Assembly: GCA_030428585.1 (NCBI GenBank)
Contig: JAUIDL010000012.1
Coordinates: forward strand, 1-13,992
Source of the DNA: a bacterium
Lineage (GTDB): Bacteria; Patescibacteriota; Saccharimonadia; Saccharimonadales; Saccharimonadaceae
Direction: 5' to 3'
Length of the DNA: 13,992 bases
The notes below the pieces were generated by a model, which saw nothing but the letters and a program-made list of their open reading frames with translations, did not search any database and was not told the DNA's origin. Below are positions 13,292 through 13,992 of this stretch, one piece after another (position 1 is the stretch's first letter; each line of letters opens with the position of its first letter). Both the position numbers and the translations under genes were made by a program.

Positions 13292-13992
13292 TTAGGCGTT
13301 TTTTAACTTCTTCTTACGCTTGGCCCGCTCTTTTTGAGCGACGGTGGCCTTGGTGGTGACGTCAAACTTGGTCAGGTACTTACCAAAGAACAATCGTGCC
13401 TGAGCGTTCAAGGCAGCAAACGACAGATACCCAATGGCCGTAATCGGCATCAAGACCCACTGCAGCACCATCCAGATGGTCCGGTGGCGCTTGTAGCGCG
13501 CAGGGCGCGGCGGAAGCAGCTTAAACGACAGGAAGACCATCACAATCAAACCAACCAATGCAACCCGTTGAATCAGGCTGACCATATCGGGTAGCTGGTG
13601 CGCCACAACGTCCCGATAGGCGTTACTATTCAGTAACAGCGGAATCCAGCCTCCTACCGCGACAATAATCGAAATACTGGCGGCACTGACGTAGCCATCC
13701 AGCGCCCGAAAGAACCAGACAAAGGCCGGCCAGAACGGTACTGTCCGCCGCGTGGTAAAGACATGGGTCGCCACATACGGCACGTCCGAGACGCCAAACA
13801 TCCAACGACGCAGCTGAACAAACTGAGCCCGCAGTGTTTTGCGGTACGTTACATCCATAACGGCGTCCTGGTACACCGGAATATAGACCGGATGGACCGA
13901 ATAATGACCATTAAAGTAAAAGTAGCTACGCCAGAACTGGTGACCATCCTCGACCACCGTTCGGGTACTCCACCAGTCCATTTCGACCAAAG
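13292..13992 (-). CDS. Family 2 membrane glycosyltransferase, C-terminal part (5' end cut by window)
   Basis: About 233 residues visible; the coding sequence continues past the window edge. The pattern EDGHQFWRSYFYFNGHYSVH, VYIPVYQDAV and TYRKTLRAQFVQLRRWMFG matches processive GT2 enzymes of the cellulose synthase/hyaluronan type. QLRRW is the QxxRW acceptor motif and ED is the catalytic acidic pair. Hydrophobic stretches at about 85-105, 105-125, 140-160 and 175-195 are membrane segments. The tail is lysine-rich (KERAKRKKKLKNA), presumably cytoplasmic. It probably makes a surface polysaccharide; the sugar is unknown. It ends at the bidirectional terminator 13241-13277. Confidence 0.85.
   Translation of the reverse strand, partial: LVEMDWWSTRTVVEDGHQFWRSYFYFNGHYSVHPVYIPVYQDAVMDVTYRKTLRAQFVQLRRWMFGVSDVPYVATHVFTTRRTVPFWPAFVWFFRALDGYVSAASISIIVAVGGWIPLLLNSNAYRDVVAHQLPDMVSLIQRVALVGLIVMVFLSFKLLPPRPARYKRHRTIWMVLQWVLMPITAIGYLSFAALNAQARLFFGKYLTKFDVTTKATVAQKERAKRKKKLKNA

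Noticed and set aside
1..13992. CRISPR array, insertion sequence or toxin-antitoxin pair
   Set aside because: No regularly spaced repeats, transposase motifs or paired small toxin/antitoxin genes are visible.

Overview
The window looks like a chromosomal segment of a Patescibacteria/CPR bacterium, possibly Saccharibacteria (TM7). This is inferred from gene content, not from a search. It carries a compact housekeeping set, small single-copy RNA genes, a threonyl-tRNA synthetase without a TGS domain, several consensus TTGACA/TATAAT-type promoters with 16-17 bp spacers, and several genes whose -10 box lies only 6-8 nt before the ATG (leaderless-type starts). Genes use standard stop codons.

Layout. 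Positions 1-780 are AT-rich and have no gene I can defend. At 792-957 a near-perfect promoter and a strong hairpin terminator frame an orphan structured transcript of about 130 nt. Positions 959-1299 (minus) hold a frameshifted recombination endonuclease VII-type HNH gene lying just past the 3' end of the tmRNA gene ssrA (1365-1761, minus). Divergent from ssrA is comM (1827-3344, plus). Next comes the classical infC-rpmI-rplT operon (3444-4501, plus) with a non-AUG (AUC) infC start. It ends in a terminator shared with rnpB, the RNase P RNA (4556-4895, minus). Upstream of rnpB on the minus strand are a Nudix-RNase HI fusion, a SAM methyltransferase and an M50 (site-2) protease. A plus-strand zinc-finger-like protein (7390-7863) is followed by a three-way-junction RNA element, then rpmB (L28).

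From 8300 to 12579 the genes are all on the minus strand: thrS, an alkyltransferase-like protein and miaA overlap in one operon, followed by a winged-helix/nucleotidyltransferase-like regulator and a degenerate metallo-beta-lactamase-fold protein. The thrS leader (12603-12765) contains what reads as a complete transcriptional T-box riboswitch, with a UGGAACC bulge between two helices and a competing terminator. Its promoter shares an overlapping -35 region with the divergent promoter of tRNA-Val(GAC). The end of the window holds a leaderless 41-codon small gene (13084-13209) with its own promoter and terminator, and the C-terminal part of a family 2 membrane glycosyltransferase (13292 to the window edge, minus).

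Most of the window serves translation: IF3, L35, L20, L28, tmRNA, RNase P RNA, tRNA-Val, ThrRS and MiaA. The candidates for undescribed biology are the T-box in this lineage, the orphan small RNA, the leaderless 41-aa protein, and the degenerate-domain proteins (Nudix-RNase H; wHTH-pseudo-NTase with an MBL protein lacking metal ligands).
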